A DNA stretch of 64,000 nucleotides from positions 62,001 through 126,000 of the forward strand of contig NZ_JAPONB010000001.1 in assembly GCF_026676115.1 (NCBI RefSeq), given 5' to 3'. Both the position numbers and the translations under genes were made by a program. Source of the stretch: Salinimicrobium sp. TH3 (GTDB lineage: Bacteria; Bacteroidota; Bacteroidia; Flavobacteriales; Flavobacteriaceae). This document shows positions 44,345 to 52,503 of this stretch, one piece after another (position 1 is the first letter of the stretch; each line of letters opens with the position of its first letter). The notes under the pieces were generated by a model, which made no database searches, had not been told where the DNA came from, and worked only from the letters and a program-made list of their open reading frames with translations.

Positions 44345-44887
44345 GTGGGTCTTAAAGAACTAGTTCGGCTGTGTAAACAACAGGATAGAAAGGCGCAGGA
44401 AAAGCTTTACCGGGATTATTCCGCACAGCTTTTTGTCCTGTGCCTTAAATATTCGGCGAATTATGAGCAGGCCCGGGACCTGCTGCAGGACAGTTTTATA
44501 AAGATCTTTGAGAATATTCAACAGTATAGAGAAAAAGGCACTTTCGAAGGCTGGATGACTCGTATAGTGATCAACACAGCTATTAAAAAAAGCAAGAAGA
44601 ATGGTATCCACCTTAGTATAACCGGAGATATTTCTGAAGAGATTGACGAAGAGCTGGATGATGAAATTCTATCCCTTGATTTTTTGATAAAAATAATTCA
44701 GGAGTTGCCGGATGCGTACAGGCTTGTTTTTAACCTCTATGTTATGGAAGAATTTTCTCATAAAGAAATTGCCCGAATGTTAGGGATATCCGAAGGAACT
44801 TCTAAATCCAATCTCGCCCGTGCCCGCATTAAGTTAAGAGAAAGTATCAAAAGTCACAAAATGACAATTTACCTGAAATCAATATGA
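44345..44887 (+). CDS. ECF (sigma-70 family) RNA polymerase sigma factor
   Basis: The 180-residue protein starts at a GTG; the start MGLKELVRLCKQQDRKAQEKLY aligns with usual ECF N-termini. Sigma region 2 (YEQARDLLQDSFIKIFENI, FEGWMTRIVINTAI) and region 4 (FSHKEIARMLGISEGTSKSNLARARIKL) are clear. It should direct expression of an envelope-related regulon. The next gene overlaps its stop by 4 nt (ATGA), as is normal for sigma/anti-sigma pairs. Confidence 0.92.
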   Translation: MGLKELVRLCKQQDRKAQEKLYRDYSAQLFVLCLKYSANYEQARDLLQDSFIKIFENIQQYREKGTFEGWMTRIVINTAIKKSKKNGIHLSITGDISEEIDEELDDEILSLDFLIKIIQELPDAYRLVFNLYVMEEFSHKEIARMLGISEGTSKSNLARARIKLRESIKSHKMTIYLKSI

Positions 44888-46128
44888 AAATGGGTAAGGA
44901 CATCGACAGCATTTATCGGGACCGTTTTAAAGGAGCTAAAATTGCGCCGCCAGAAGATTCCTGGGAAAACATCCTGTCACAATTGCCTCAAAAAAGGGAA
45001 AAAAGAAATCTCTTTCCTCTGTGGTTCCAAATTTCGGGAGTGGCTGCTGCTTTGGCCCTCATCTTTGCTGCGTACCTGCAAAGCCCCACCTTATTGGAAA
45101 AAAAAGATGATGTGGTTGTGACGCCTGTTATAAAAGATTGGAATATGATTCCTTTGGAAGTTTCAGGAACTTTTAATGAGGTGATGAGAGAATCGGAAAT
45201 AATTCTTCAGGCTGTGATATTGCAGAACCGGGAGAGACAACTTCAGGAAAACCGCCATCAATTTGCTTCAGCAAGGCAGGAAAATTCAGATAAAATAAAT
45301 ACTTCAAATCTCCATTTTTCAGATATCAGGCATAAAGAAGATGCCGGAATTGCTTATGATCCGGAAGAGCCGGTGGAGGAAAATTTGGTGGCAGAAACAA
45401 ATTCCGCAGGGGAATTATCTCCGGCAGTTGCATTAGTTCCAAAAGATGATCCCGATGCTGTTACTCTTAAAAATGAAAGATCTGGTGAGAAATTTAAATT
45501 AACCACCAGGATCGCGCCTGTATATTTCAATAATATGGGGAAAGGTAATGCTTTGAATAATGGTTTTGCGCCAAAAGAGGCTTCGGGGGAGGTTACTTTT
45601 TCTTATGGTGTGAATGTAGCTTATAAGATTTCCGAAAAGATCAATATCAGGTCCGGTCTTAATAAGGTGGATCTTGAGTATAATACCCGTGAGGTTTCGT
45701 TCAATGATGTAGCCGCTACTAACACTTTTGCCTCAAAAATGGCAGAAACAACGACTCTTTCCTCTCCTTCAAATGGAACTTTAAGCCAAAAAATGGGCTT
45801 TTTAGAGGTTCCCCTGGAGGTGGAATATGTTCTTTTAAATGAAAAATTCGTGTTCGGCATTATTGGAGGTGGCAGTATATTAATTCTCGAAGAAAATGAG
45901 CTTTTACTAGACTTCCCGGATAATAAGGCCAATCTTGGGGAAACAAATAACATGAACAACCTTAGCTACACTACAAATCTTGGTCTTAGTATGGGTTATA
46001 ATTTATCAAAACAGCTACAGTTAAGCCTGGAGCCGGTGGTTAAATTTCAAATGAACACTTTTAAGGCTAACGAAGGACAAACTCCTTATTTCTTCGGGTT
46101 GTATTCGGGATTTAGCTATAGATTTTAA
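44884..46128 (+). CDS. Predicted membrane protein with C-terminal barrel-like domain, partner of the ECF sigma factor
   Basis: In this 414-residue protein residues 1-43 look like the cytosolic part of anti-sigma-type proteins (PPEDSWENILSQLPQ). One TM segment follows at about 48-65 (ISGVAAALALIFAAYL). A polar linker leads to about 180 residues of alternating strands (TTRIAPVYFNNMGK, INIRSGLNKVDLEYN, LGLSMGYNLSKQLQLSLEP) ending in FSYRF, as in PorT-type outer-membrane barrels. Such a chain would span both membranes or not form a true barrel. The coupling with the sigma factor suggests an anti-sigma role, but this is inferred. Confidence 0.72.
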   Translation: MKMGKDIDSIYRDRFKGAKIAPPEDSWENILSQLPQKREKRNLFPLWFQISGVAAALALIFAAYLQSPTLLEKKDDVVVTPVIKDWNMIPLEVSGTFNEVMRESEIILQAVILQNRERQLQENRHQFASARQENSDKINTSNLHFSDIRHKEDAGIAYDPEEPVEENLVAETNSAGELSPAVALVPKDDPDAVTLKNERSGEKFKLTTRIAPVYFNNMGKGNALNNGFAPKEASGEVTFSYGVNVAYKISEKINIRSGLNKVDLEYNTREVSFNDVAATNTFASKMAETTTLSSPSNGTLSQKMGFLEVPLEVEYVLLNEKFVFGIIGGGSILILEENELLLDFPDNKANLGETNNMNNLSYTTNLGLSMGYNLSKQLQLSLEPVVKFQMNTFKANEGQTPYFFGLYSGFSYRF

Positions 46129-46158
46129 TTTTTCTGTATTCATTTAAAACCAAACCTC

Positions 46159-46176
46159 TCAAAAATGGCATTTTTT
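46159..46176. repeat. Dispersed AT palindrome TCAAAAATGGCATTTTTT
   Basis: This near-perfect palindrome lies in the spacer between the sigma-operon barrel gene and prs. Related copies are at 14071 (inside the PUL terminator) and 59418. Confidence 0.6.
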
Positions 46177-46272
46177 ATCGGACTTAATTCTGAAGCCTGA
46201 TTCATAGAAGTTTTTCCTTTTTTATTTCTGAAGAAAGTATTTTAGCCGGGCGTTTCCCCTGAAATTAATTTC

Positions 46273-46280
46273 TAAATTTG
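46273..46280 (+). promoter_or_regulatory. -7 promoter element of prs
   Basis: TAAATTTG fits TAnnTTTG, 26 nt before the prs ATG. Confidence 0.6.
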
Positions 46281-46306
46281 CAGGGCAACAACACAAACTA
46301 CAAACA

Positions 46307-47248
46307 ATGCCTGAAGTTAACACCGCAGCGAAAATTTTTTCCTGTAATCAAAGCCGGGACCTGGCCGAGAAAATTGCCGAATCCTATGGTTCAAAGCTGG
46401 GAAATGTTATTACCTCCACCTATAGTGATGGGGAATTCCAACCTTCCTTTGAGGAATCTGTAAGAGGATCAAGAGTCTTTATCATTGGCTCAACTCACCC
46501 GGGATCAGACCACCTCATGGAACTGCTGCTTATGCTCGATGCAGCCAAAAGAGCGTCTGCAAGACATATCACAGCCGTAATTCCCTACTATGGATGGGCA
46601 AGGCAGGATAGAAAAGATAAGCCCCGTGTGCCAATTGCGGCGAAGCTTATTGCAAAAATGCTGGAGACTGCAGGAGCTACCAGGATCATCACGATGGATC
46701 TCCATGCCGATCAAATCCAGGGATTTTTCGAAAAACCCGTAGATCATCTGTTTGCTTCAACTGTTTTCCTGCCGTATTTAAGAAGCCTGGAACTCGAAAA
46801 CCTTACAGTTGCTTCCCCCGATATGGGAGGATCTAAAAGAGCATATGCTTACTCCAAAACTATGGAAAGCGATGTTGTGATCTGTTACAAACAACGGGCA
46901 AAGGCAAATGTAATTTCCCATATGGAATTGATTGGGAATGTTGAAGGCCGTAATGTGGTACTTGTTGATGATATGGTTGATACCGCAGGAACCCTTACCA
47001 AAGCTGCAGATGTGATGATGGAACGAGGTGCGCTTAGTGTAAGAGCAATTTGTACTCATCCTGTACTTTCGGGAGAAGCTTATGAACGTATCGAAAATTC
47101 TAAACTTTTAGAATTAATCGTTACCGACTCAATTCCGCTGAAAAAGAAGAGTAAGAAAATTCGCGTTGTTACTTGTGCCGATCTTTTTGCCGATGTTATG
47201 AACAGGGTACATAACAACAGGTCAATAAGCTCTAAATTCATCATGTAA
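46307..47248 (+). CDS. prs: Ribose-phosphate pyrophosphokinase
   Basis: PRPP synthase makes phosphoribosyl pyrophosphate from ribose-5-phosphate and ATP for nucleotide, His and Trp synthesis. The 313-residue protein has YYGWARQDRKDKPRVPIAAK, the metal-binding DLHADQIQGFF, and the PRPP loop LVDDMVDTAGTLT. Length and motifs match class I enzymes. It has its own promoter and is followed by a 14-nt-period repeat after the stop and then rplY. Confidence 0.96.
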   Translation: MPEVNTAAKIFSCNQSRDLAEKIAESYGSKLGNVITSTYSDGEFQPSFEESVRGSRVFIIGSTHPGSDHLMELLLMLDAAKRASARHITAVIPYYGWARQDRKDKPRVPIAAKLIAKMLETAGATRIITMDLHADQIQGFFEKPVDHLFASTVFLPYLRSLELENLTVASPDMGGSKRAYAYSKTMESDVVICYKQRAKANVISHMELIGNVEGRNVVLVDDMVDTAGTLTKAADVMMERGALSVRAICTHPVLSGEAYERIENSKLLELIVTDSIPLKKKSKKIRVVTCADLFADVMNRVHNNRSISSKFIM

Positions 47249-47253
47249 GTTGA

Positions 47254-47281
47254 AGTTAGATTTTAGAAGTTAGAATTACGA
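47254..47281 (+). repeat. 14-nt-period repeat after prs
   Basis: AGTTAGATTTTAGA (47254-47267) is followed by AGTTAGAATTACGA (47268-47281), 11 of 14 identical, starting 6 nt after the prs stop. Confidence 0.65.
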
Positions 47282-47391
47282 AAGGGATTGGAGAATGGCA
47301 AATGACTCCCAATATTGGTCTCTTATAAATTCATTTTCAGCCGGCATAAAATAATTAGGCTTCAGGTTTTTAATAGCTTAAAAAAAAGAAT

Positions 47392-47399
47392 TACTTTTG
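47392..47399 (+). promoter_or_regulatory. -7 promoter element of rplY
   Basis: TACTTTTG fits TAnnTTTG and lies 19 nt before the rplY ATG. Confidence 0.65.
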
Positions 47400-47418
47400 C
47401 AGCCTAAAATTTTTAACA

Positions 47419-48051
47419 ATGAAATCAATTACGATCAACGGATCTAAAAGAGAAAGCGTAGGCAAGAAAGCTACAAAAGCCTTACGTAATGCTGGACAGG
47501 TTCCTTGCGTATTATACGGGGGAGACGAGCCATTACATTTTGCAGCAGATGAGATTGCCTTTAAAAGCCTTGTATACACACCAGATGTGCATACAGTGGA
47601 AATTAAATTAAAAGGTGGTGAGAAATTTAACGCTGTACTACAGGACATCCAGTTCCACCCTGTGACAGATGCAATTTTGCATATCGATTTCTACCAGATC
47701 TTTGAAGACAAAGAAATTTCTATGGAAATTCCGGTTCACGCTACTGGAGTTGCCCGTGGGGTGAAAAATGGTGGGGTATTGAGATTCAACCTTCGCCGAA
47801 TGAGAGTGAAAGGTCTTCCAGGAAATCTTCCAGATTTTATTGAAGCAGATATCACTCCACTTAAGATTGGTAACAAACTTTATGTTACTGCTCTTAAAAG
47901 TGAAGAATTTAAGATCATGCACCCAGATAACACTGTTGTTTGCCAGGTTAGAACTTCTCGTAACGTTATCGCCGATACCGAAGACGAAGAAGAAGAAGTT
48001 CCTGCAGATGAAGTGCCTGCAACAGAAGTTGACGAAAACGAAAACGCATAG
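47419..48051 (+). CDS. rplY: 50S ribosomal protein L25/general stress protein Ctc
   Basis: This 210-residue protein is of the long L25 (TL5/CTC) type. The N-terminal L25 domain (about 1-90) has [20 protein letters not shown] and binds 5S rRNA. The C-terminal beta domain (about 95-185) has [19 protein letters not shown], followed by a highly acidic tail of Glu/Asp common in Bacteroidota. It sits just before pth, a frequent bacterial pairing. Confidence 0.95.
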   Translation: MKSITINGSKRESVGKKATKALRNAGQVPCVLYGGDEPLHFAADEIAFKSLVYTPDVHTVEIKLKGGEKFNAVLQDIQFHPVTDAILHIDFYQIFEDKEISMEIPVHATGVARGVKNGGVLRFNLRRMRVKGLPGNLPDFIEADITPLKIGNKLYVTALKSEEFKIMHPDNTVVCQVRTSRNVIADTEDEEEEVPADEVPATEVDENENA

Positions 48052-48076
48052 ATTTATAAAATCTTATTCAAAAGAT

Positions 48077-48107
48077 AAAGCATCCCTAATTAGGGATGCT
48101 TTTTTTA
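48077..48107 (+). terminator. Intrinsic terminator after rplY
   Basis: The palindrome AAAGCATCCCTA/TAGGGATGCTTT (48077-48102) is followed by seven T. It ends 22 bp before the pth start and should separate the two transcripts. Confidence 0.9.
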
Positions 48108-48128
48108 TTTTTACCAAAAAAGAAATCT

Positions 48129-48764
48129 ATGCTCTCGTTCTTTGGTAGGATTTGGTCTAAAAAATCTAAAGAAGATTCTAAAGAAGAAATACCCCCTATG
48201 AAAAAATTTCTCATTGTTGGGCTGGGAAATATTGGCCCAAAATATCATAATACTCGTCATAATATTGGATTTAAAGTTCTGGACTTCCTGGCAGAAAAGG
48301 AAGGCCTAACCTTCGAATCTCAGAAACTTGGTGATATAGCAACCTACAAATTTAAAGGCCGTAGCTTCATTTTGCTTAAACCATCCACCTATATGAACCT
48401 TAGTGGAAAAGCAGTAAATTACTGGCTGCAAAAAGAAAAGGTGCCACTTGAACATCTATTGGTAATTACAGATGATCTCAATCTTGGTTTTGGTACAATA
48501 AGAATAAAAACCAAAGGCAGTGATGGCGGGCATAACGGTTTAAAAGATATACAGGCGCAGTTGGGAACTACAAATTATAATCGTTTTCGATTTGGGATAA
48601 GCGATGAGTTCACAAAGGGACGGCAGGTAGATTACGTGCTGGGGGAATGGGATGAAGAGGAAACAAAAAAATTGCCCGAAAGACTGGAGAAATCGGCCGA
48701 AGTTATCAGGTCCTTTGGTACAGCAGGCATAAACAACACAATGAATACCTTTAACGGGAAATAA
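48129..48764 (+). CDS. pth: Peptidyl-tRNA hydrolase
   Basis: Pth recycles peptidyl-tRNA released from stalled ribosomes. The 211-residue protein has the core FLIVGLGNIGPKYHNTRHNIGF with the catalytic His, KPSTYMNLSG, and GSDGGHNGLKDI. I start it at the ATG at 48129, which gives a 23-residue basic N-terminal extension of the kind seen in flavobacterial Pth; the ATG at 48198 (MKKFLIVGLG) is a possible shorter start. An earlier in-frame codon at 48096 lies inside the rplY terminator and is unlikely. Confidence 0.93.
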   Translation: MLSFFGRIWSKKSKEDSKEEIPPMKKFLIVGLGNIGPKYHNTRHNIGFKVLDFLAEKEGLTFESQKLGDIATYKFKGRSFILLKPSTYMNLSGKAVNYWLQKEKVPLEHLLVITDDLNLGFGTIRIKTKGSDGGHNGLKDIQAQLGTTNYNRFRFGISDEFTKGRQVDYVLGEWDEEETKKLPERLEKSAEVIRSFGTAGINNTMNTFNGK

Positions 48765-48772
48765 AAGTAGTC

Positions 48773-49711
48773 TTGAAAGAACACAAAGGAGCACATGCTT
48801 TTTACAGCGATCACCATACAGTAGTCACGATTGGTACCTTTGACGGGGTGCACATTGGGCATCAAAAGATCATTGAAAGGCTGGTAAATACTGCCAGGGC
48901 AGGAAGTCTTGAATCTGCTATCCTTACATTTTTTCCTCATCCCCGCATGGTGTTACAAAAAGATGCCGATATAAAATTGATCAACACTATTGAGGAGCGA
49001 AAGGAGATCCTGGAGAAAAGCGGTATAGATCATTTGATCATTCATCCCTTCACTCAACAATTTTCACGCCTTTCTGCACGGGAGTTTGTGAGGGATATCC
49101 TGGTAAATAAATTAAAAGCCAGGAAAGTCATAATAGGATACGACCACCGCTTTGGGCGAAATAGAACTGCAGACATCAATGATCTGCGTGAATTTGGAAG
49201 AGAATATGATTTTGAAGTAGAGGAAATTTCAAAACAGGATGTGGAAGACGTGGCAGTAAGCTCTACCAAAATAAGAAAAGCACTTTTAGAAGGTAAGGTA
49301 GAAAAGGCGAATCAATATCTTAGTTATCCTTTTGCACTTGCAGGTACTGTTGTAAAGGGCAAAGGGCTTGGGAAGAAATTTAGTTATCCCACTGCCAATC
49401 TTCACATTAATGAAAGCTATAAATTAATTCCTAAAAACGGGGTTTACGTAGTTCGGTCGGTTATTGATGGGCAGGTAGTTTTTGGGATGATGAACATAGG
49501 AACAAATCCTACTGTTGGGGGTACCGAGAAAACTGTTGAAACTTACTTTTTCAATCTAGATAAAGATCTTTACGGGAAATACCTCTCCATTGAACTTCTC
49601 ACCCGCATTAGAGATGAAAAGAAATTTGACACAATTGAAGCATTGAAACTGGCGATGAAGCAGGATGAGGCTTTTAGCTTTCAATATATTCGGGATAATT
49701 ATGCTAAATAA
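48773..49711 (+). CDS. ribF: Bifunctional riboflavin kinase/FAD synthetase
   Basis: RibF makes FMN and FAD from riboflavin. The 312-residue protein has the adenylyltransferase motif VVTIGTFDGVHIGHQKII, VIIGYDHRFGRNR and SSTKIRKAL in the first domain, and the flavokinase motif GKKFSYPTANL with NIGTNPTVGG in the second. No ATG precedes the conserved TIGTFDG block, and the TTG at 48773 gives the expected N-terminus, so a TTG start is supported. It is 8 bp after pth and overlaps the next gene. Confidence 0.94.
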   Translation: MKEHKGAHAFYSDHHTVVTIGTFDGVHIGHQKIIERLVNTARAGSLESAILTFFPHPRMVLQKDADIKLINTIEERKEILEKSGIDHLIIHPFTQQFSRLSAREFVRDILVNKLKARKVIIGYDHRFGRNRTADINDLREFGREYDFEVEEISKQDVEDVAVSSTKIRKALLEGKVEKANQYLSYPFALAGTVVKGKGLGKKFSYPTANLHINESYKLIPKNGVYVVRSVIDGQVVFGMMNIGTNPTVGGTEKTVETYFFNLDKDLYGKYLSIELLTRIRDEKKFDTIEALKLAMKQDEAFSFQYIRDNYAK

Positions 49712-51020
49712 ATGGCTCTTCACCCGAATTGATAATTCTGCACTTATTGTGTTCAGGATTCTCTTTGGGCTGTTGCTTGCTATTGAGGCTATTGGAGCCA
49801 TTTTTACCGGCTGGATAAGACGGGCTTTTATTGAGCCGGAGTTCACTTTTAATTTTATAGGATTCGATTTTCTGCAACCCCTTCCGGGCAACGGGATGTT
49901 GTGGTATTATGCAATTATGGGCCTGTTTGGGATCTTTGTGATGCTGGGTTTCAAATACAGGCTAAGTATCTTCATGTATACCATTATGTGGGCTGCGGTT
50001 TACCTTATGCAAAAATCCTCCTACAATAATCATTATTATCTTTTAATGCTGTTGTGTTTCCTCATGATCCTGCTTCCTGCGCACAGGTATGCATCGATTG
50101 ATGTGTGGAAGAAACCGGAATTAAAAAAATTGAGCATGCCAAGCTGGGTCTGGCTATTGCTTGTAGGGCAAATGACCATTGTGTACACCTATGCAGCTGT
50201 AGCCAAGATCTACCCCGACTGGTTTGATGCTAGCTTGCCCGGAATATTAATGACTGCAAGAAGGGATTACTGGCTTATTGGGGATTTCCTTCAGCAAACC
50301 TGGGTTCATTATACCATTGCCTGGTTCGGATTTTTATTTGACCTCTTGATCATTCCATTACTGCTCTGGAAAAGAACACGAATTTTCGCATTTTTGGCAG
50401 CTGTGTTTTTTCACCTCTTCAACAGTCTTATTTTCCACATTGGGATATTTCCCTACCTGGCCCTCGCCTTTACCATCTTCTTTTTTCCAACTGAAAAAAT
50501 TAACCGCATTTTTCTTCGGAAGAAACCTCACTATTCAGGGAACGAAGTTGAGGTGCCGGAATATAAAACGCCGCTTTTGGTCTTTTTCGGTATCTGGTTC
50601 GTTGTGCAGCTGGCTTTACCCGTGCGGCACTGGTTCTTTAAAGATGATGTTTTATGGACAGAAGAGGGACATCGTCTTAGCTGGCGCATGATGTTGAGGT
50701 CAAAATCCGGGAGGATCCAGTTTAAGGTGGTGGACAAAGCAAGGCCGCAGGATACAATTTTTGTCCAAACAAGCCAGTATCTTTCCCCTAAACAGCAGCG
50801 GGCGGTATCTACAAAACCCGATATGATCTGGCAGTTTTCCCAGCGCCTCGAAGAAGAGTTTGAACTTACGGGGAAGGAGGTAGAGATCTATGTTGACAGT
50901 AAGGTGAGCGTTAATGGCAGGCCTTACCAACCTTTTATAGATCCAAAGGTTGACCTGGCAGCAAAGAAATGGAATCATTTTGGACATCATGACTGGATTT
51001 TACCGTCCTCGATTGAATAA
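49701..51020 (+). CDS. HTTM-domain (vitamin K-dependent carboxylase-like) membrane protein
   Basis: The start is the ATG at 49701 (MLNKWLFTRIDNSALIVFRI), overlapping ribF by 11 nt. The 439-residue protein has about eight hydrophobic segments in the first 285 residues and the HTTM pattern (SALIVFRILFGLLLAIEAI, KYRLSIFMYTIMWAAVYLM, YTYAAVAKIYPDWF, FHLFNSLIFHIGIFPYLAL). A soluble domain of about 150 residues follows. The family is related to the vertebrate gamma-glutamyl carboxylase; in bacteria its reaction is unknown. It is probably co-transcribed with pth-ribF. Confidence 0.85.
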   Translation: MLNKWLFTRIDNSALIVFRILFGLLLAIEAIGAIFTGWIRRAFIEPEFTFNFIGFDFLQPLPGNGMLWYYAIMGLFGIFVMLGFKYRLSIFMYTIMWAAVYLMQKSSYNNHYYLLMLLCFLMILLPAHRYASIDVWKKPELKKLSMPSWVWLLLVGQMTIVYTYAAVAKIYPDWFDASLPGILMTARRDYWLIGDFLQQTWVHYTIAWFGFLFDLLIIPLLLWKRTRIFAFLAAVFFHLFNSLIFHIGIFPYLALAFTIFFFPTEKINRIFLRKKPHYSGNEVEVPEYKTPLLVFFGIWFVVQLALPVRHWFFKDDVLWTEEGHRLSWRMMLRSKSGRIQFKVVDKARPQDTIFVQTSQYLSPKQQRAVSTKPDMIWQFSQRLEEEFELTGKEVEIYVDSKVSVNGRPYQPFIDPKVDLAAKKWNHFGHHDWILPSSIE

Positions 51021-51037
51021 TGTTATAAGGCTTTTGC

Positions 51038-51045
51038 TATTTTTG
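51038..51045 (+). promoter_or_regulatory. -7 promoter element of serS
   Basis: TATTTTTG fits TAnnTTTG, 50 nt before the serS ATG. Confidence 0.5.
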
Positions 51046-51095
51046 TTCCTTTACCCTTGAAATGCCATTACGGCAAATCTTCAAAAACCAATATT

Positions 51096-52367
51096 ATGTT
51101 ACAGGTAGCCAATATCAGGGCGAATAAAGAGGCGTACTTAAAGGCCTTAAAAAAGAGAAATTTTGATGCTGAAGAAGTTTTTTCTGAAGTGCTTGATTTG
51201 GATGAGACACGTCGTTCTACCCAGGCCGAGCTGGATGAAAAATTAGCCGAATCCAATCGTCTTTCAAAAGAAATTGGAATGCTCTTCAAGACAGGAGAGC
51301 ACCTAAAGGCAAATCAACTGAAACAACAAACTTCAGAACTTAAGGAGTCTACCAAAGAACTTTCAGAAAAGCTTGCGGCTACAACCATGGCTCTTAATCG
51401 TGTCCTGTATAACATTCCTAATATCCCAAACGAGCTTGTTCCTGCAGGAACTTCAGAAGAAGATAACGTTGAGGTCTTTAAAGAAGGGGAAGTGCCGCAA
51501 CTGGCTAAAGATGCAATGCCGCACTGGGAGCTTGCAAAGAAATATGATATCATAGATTTTGAACTGGGAAACAAGATCACCGGTGCCGGCTTTCCGGTTT
51601 ACAAAGGAAAAGGAGCCCGTTTGCAAAGAGCACTTATTTCTTATTTTTTAGATAAAAATGTTGCCGCAGGATATACCGAGTTCCAGATGCCGCTTATGGT
51701 CAATGAGGCTTCAGGATATGGCACAGGTCAGCTGCCCGATAAAGAAGGGCAGATGTATCATGTCACAGAAGATAACCTTTATCTTATTCCAACTGCCGAG
51801 GTGCCTATCACCAATATGTTTAGGGATGATATGTTATCTGAAAATGATTTGCCTATTGCCTGTACAGGCTACACCCCATGCTTTAGGAGAGAAGCGGGAT
51901 CTTACGGGGCACACGTTCGCGGCCTTAACCGCCTGCACCAGTTTGATAAAGTGGAGATCGTAAGAATTGAAAAACCCGAAAATTCTTATGCAGCCCTGGA
52001 TAAAATGGTGGAGCAGATTAAGGATATCCTTAGAGAGTTAAAATTGCCATACAGGATCCTTAGGTTGTGTGGAGGTGATCTTGGGTTTACCTCGTCACTA
52101 ACTTATGATTTTGAAGTATTTTCAACAGCACAGGATAGGTGGCTTGAGATTAGTTCCTGTTCCAACTTCGAGACCTTCCAGGCCAATAGATTAAAACTTA
52201 GGTATAAATCTGCCGATGGTTCGAAGCAGCTGGCTCATACTTTGAATGGTAGTGCCCTTGCTTTGCCTCGCGTGCTGGCAGGAATTCTTGAAAATTACCA
52301 GACACCGGCAGGAATAAAAGTCCCCGATGTACTCGTGCCTTATACCGGTTTCGATTTAATTGATTAA
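51096..52367 (+). CDS. serS: Serine--tRNA ligase
   Basis: SerRS charges tRNA-Ser and tRNA-Sec-type acceptors with serine. From the ATG at 51096 (MLQVANIRANKEAYL) the 423-residue protein shows the long N-terminal coiled coil (about 25-100). The class II catalytic core follows, with motif 2 (TPCFRREAGSYG, ending in RGLNRLHQFDKVE) and motif 3 (LNGSALALPRVLAGILENYQ). An upstream in-frame ATG at 51057 lies just after the promoter and would add a non-conserved 13 residues. Confidence 0.96.
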   Translation: MLQVANIRANKEAYLKALKKRNFDAEEVFSEVLDLDETRRSTQAELDEKLAESNRLSKEIGMLFKTGEHLKANQLKQQTSELKESTKELSEKLAATTMALNRVLYNIPNIPNELVPAGTSEEDNVEVFKEGEVPQLAKDAMPHWELAKKYDIIDFELGNKITGAGFPVYKGKGARLQRALISYFLDKNVAAGYTEFQMPLMVNEASGYGTGQLPDKEGQMYHVTEDNLYLIPTAEVPITNMFRDDMLSENDLPIACTGYTPCFRREAGSYGAHVRGLNRLHQFDKVEIVRIEKPENSYAALDKMVEQIKDILRELKLPYRILRLCGGDLGFTSSLTYDFEVFSTAQDRWLEISSCSNFETFQANRLKLRYKSADGSKQLAHTLNGSALALPRVLAGILENYQTPAGIKVPDVLVPYTGFDLID

Positions 52368-52390
52368 TTGAAATTTTAAATAAACTTTCA

Positions 52391-52425
52391 AACCTCACAG
52401 GTTTCCAAACCTGTGAGGTTTTTTC
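52391..52425. terminator. Intrinsic terminator after serS
   Basis: AACCTCACAGGTTT (52391-52404) pairs perfectly with AAACCTGTGAGGTT (52407-52420) and is followed by a T-run. The same sequence type is a frequent terminator-like repeat in Bacteroidota. Confidence 0.88.
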
Positions 52426-52503
52426 TTTTTTGAGCAGAATAAGATCCTCACTTTCAGCTTCTAAAAAGGCAATTTAAAGTATATTTACTTAAAACAGTTG
52501 CAG

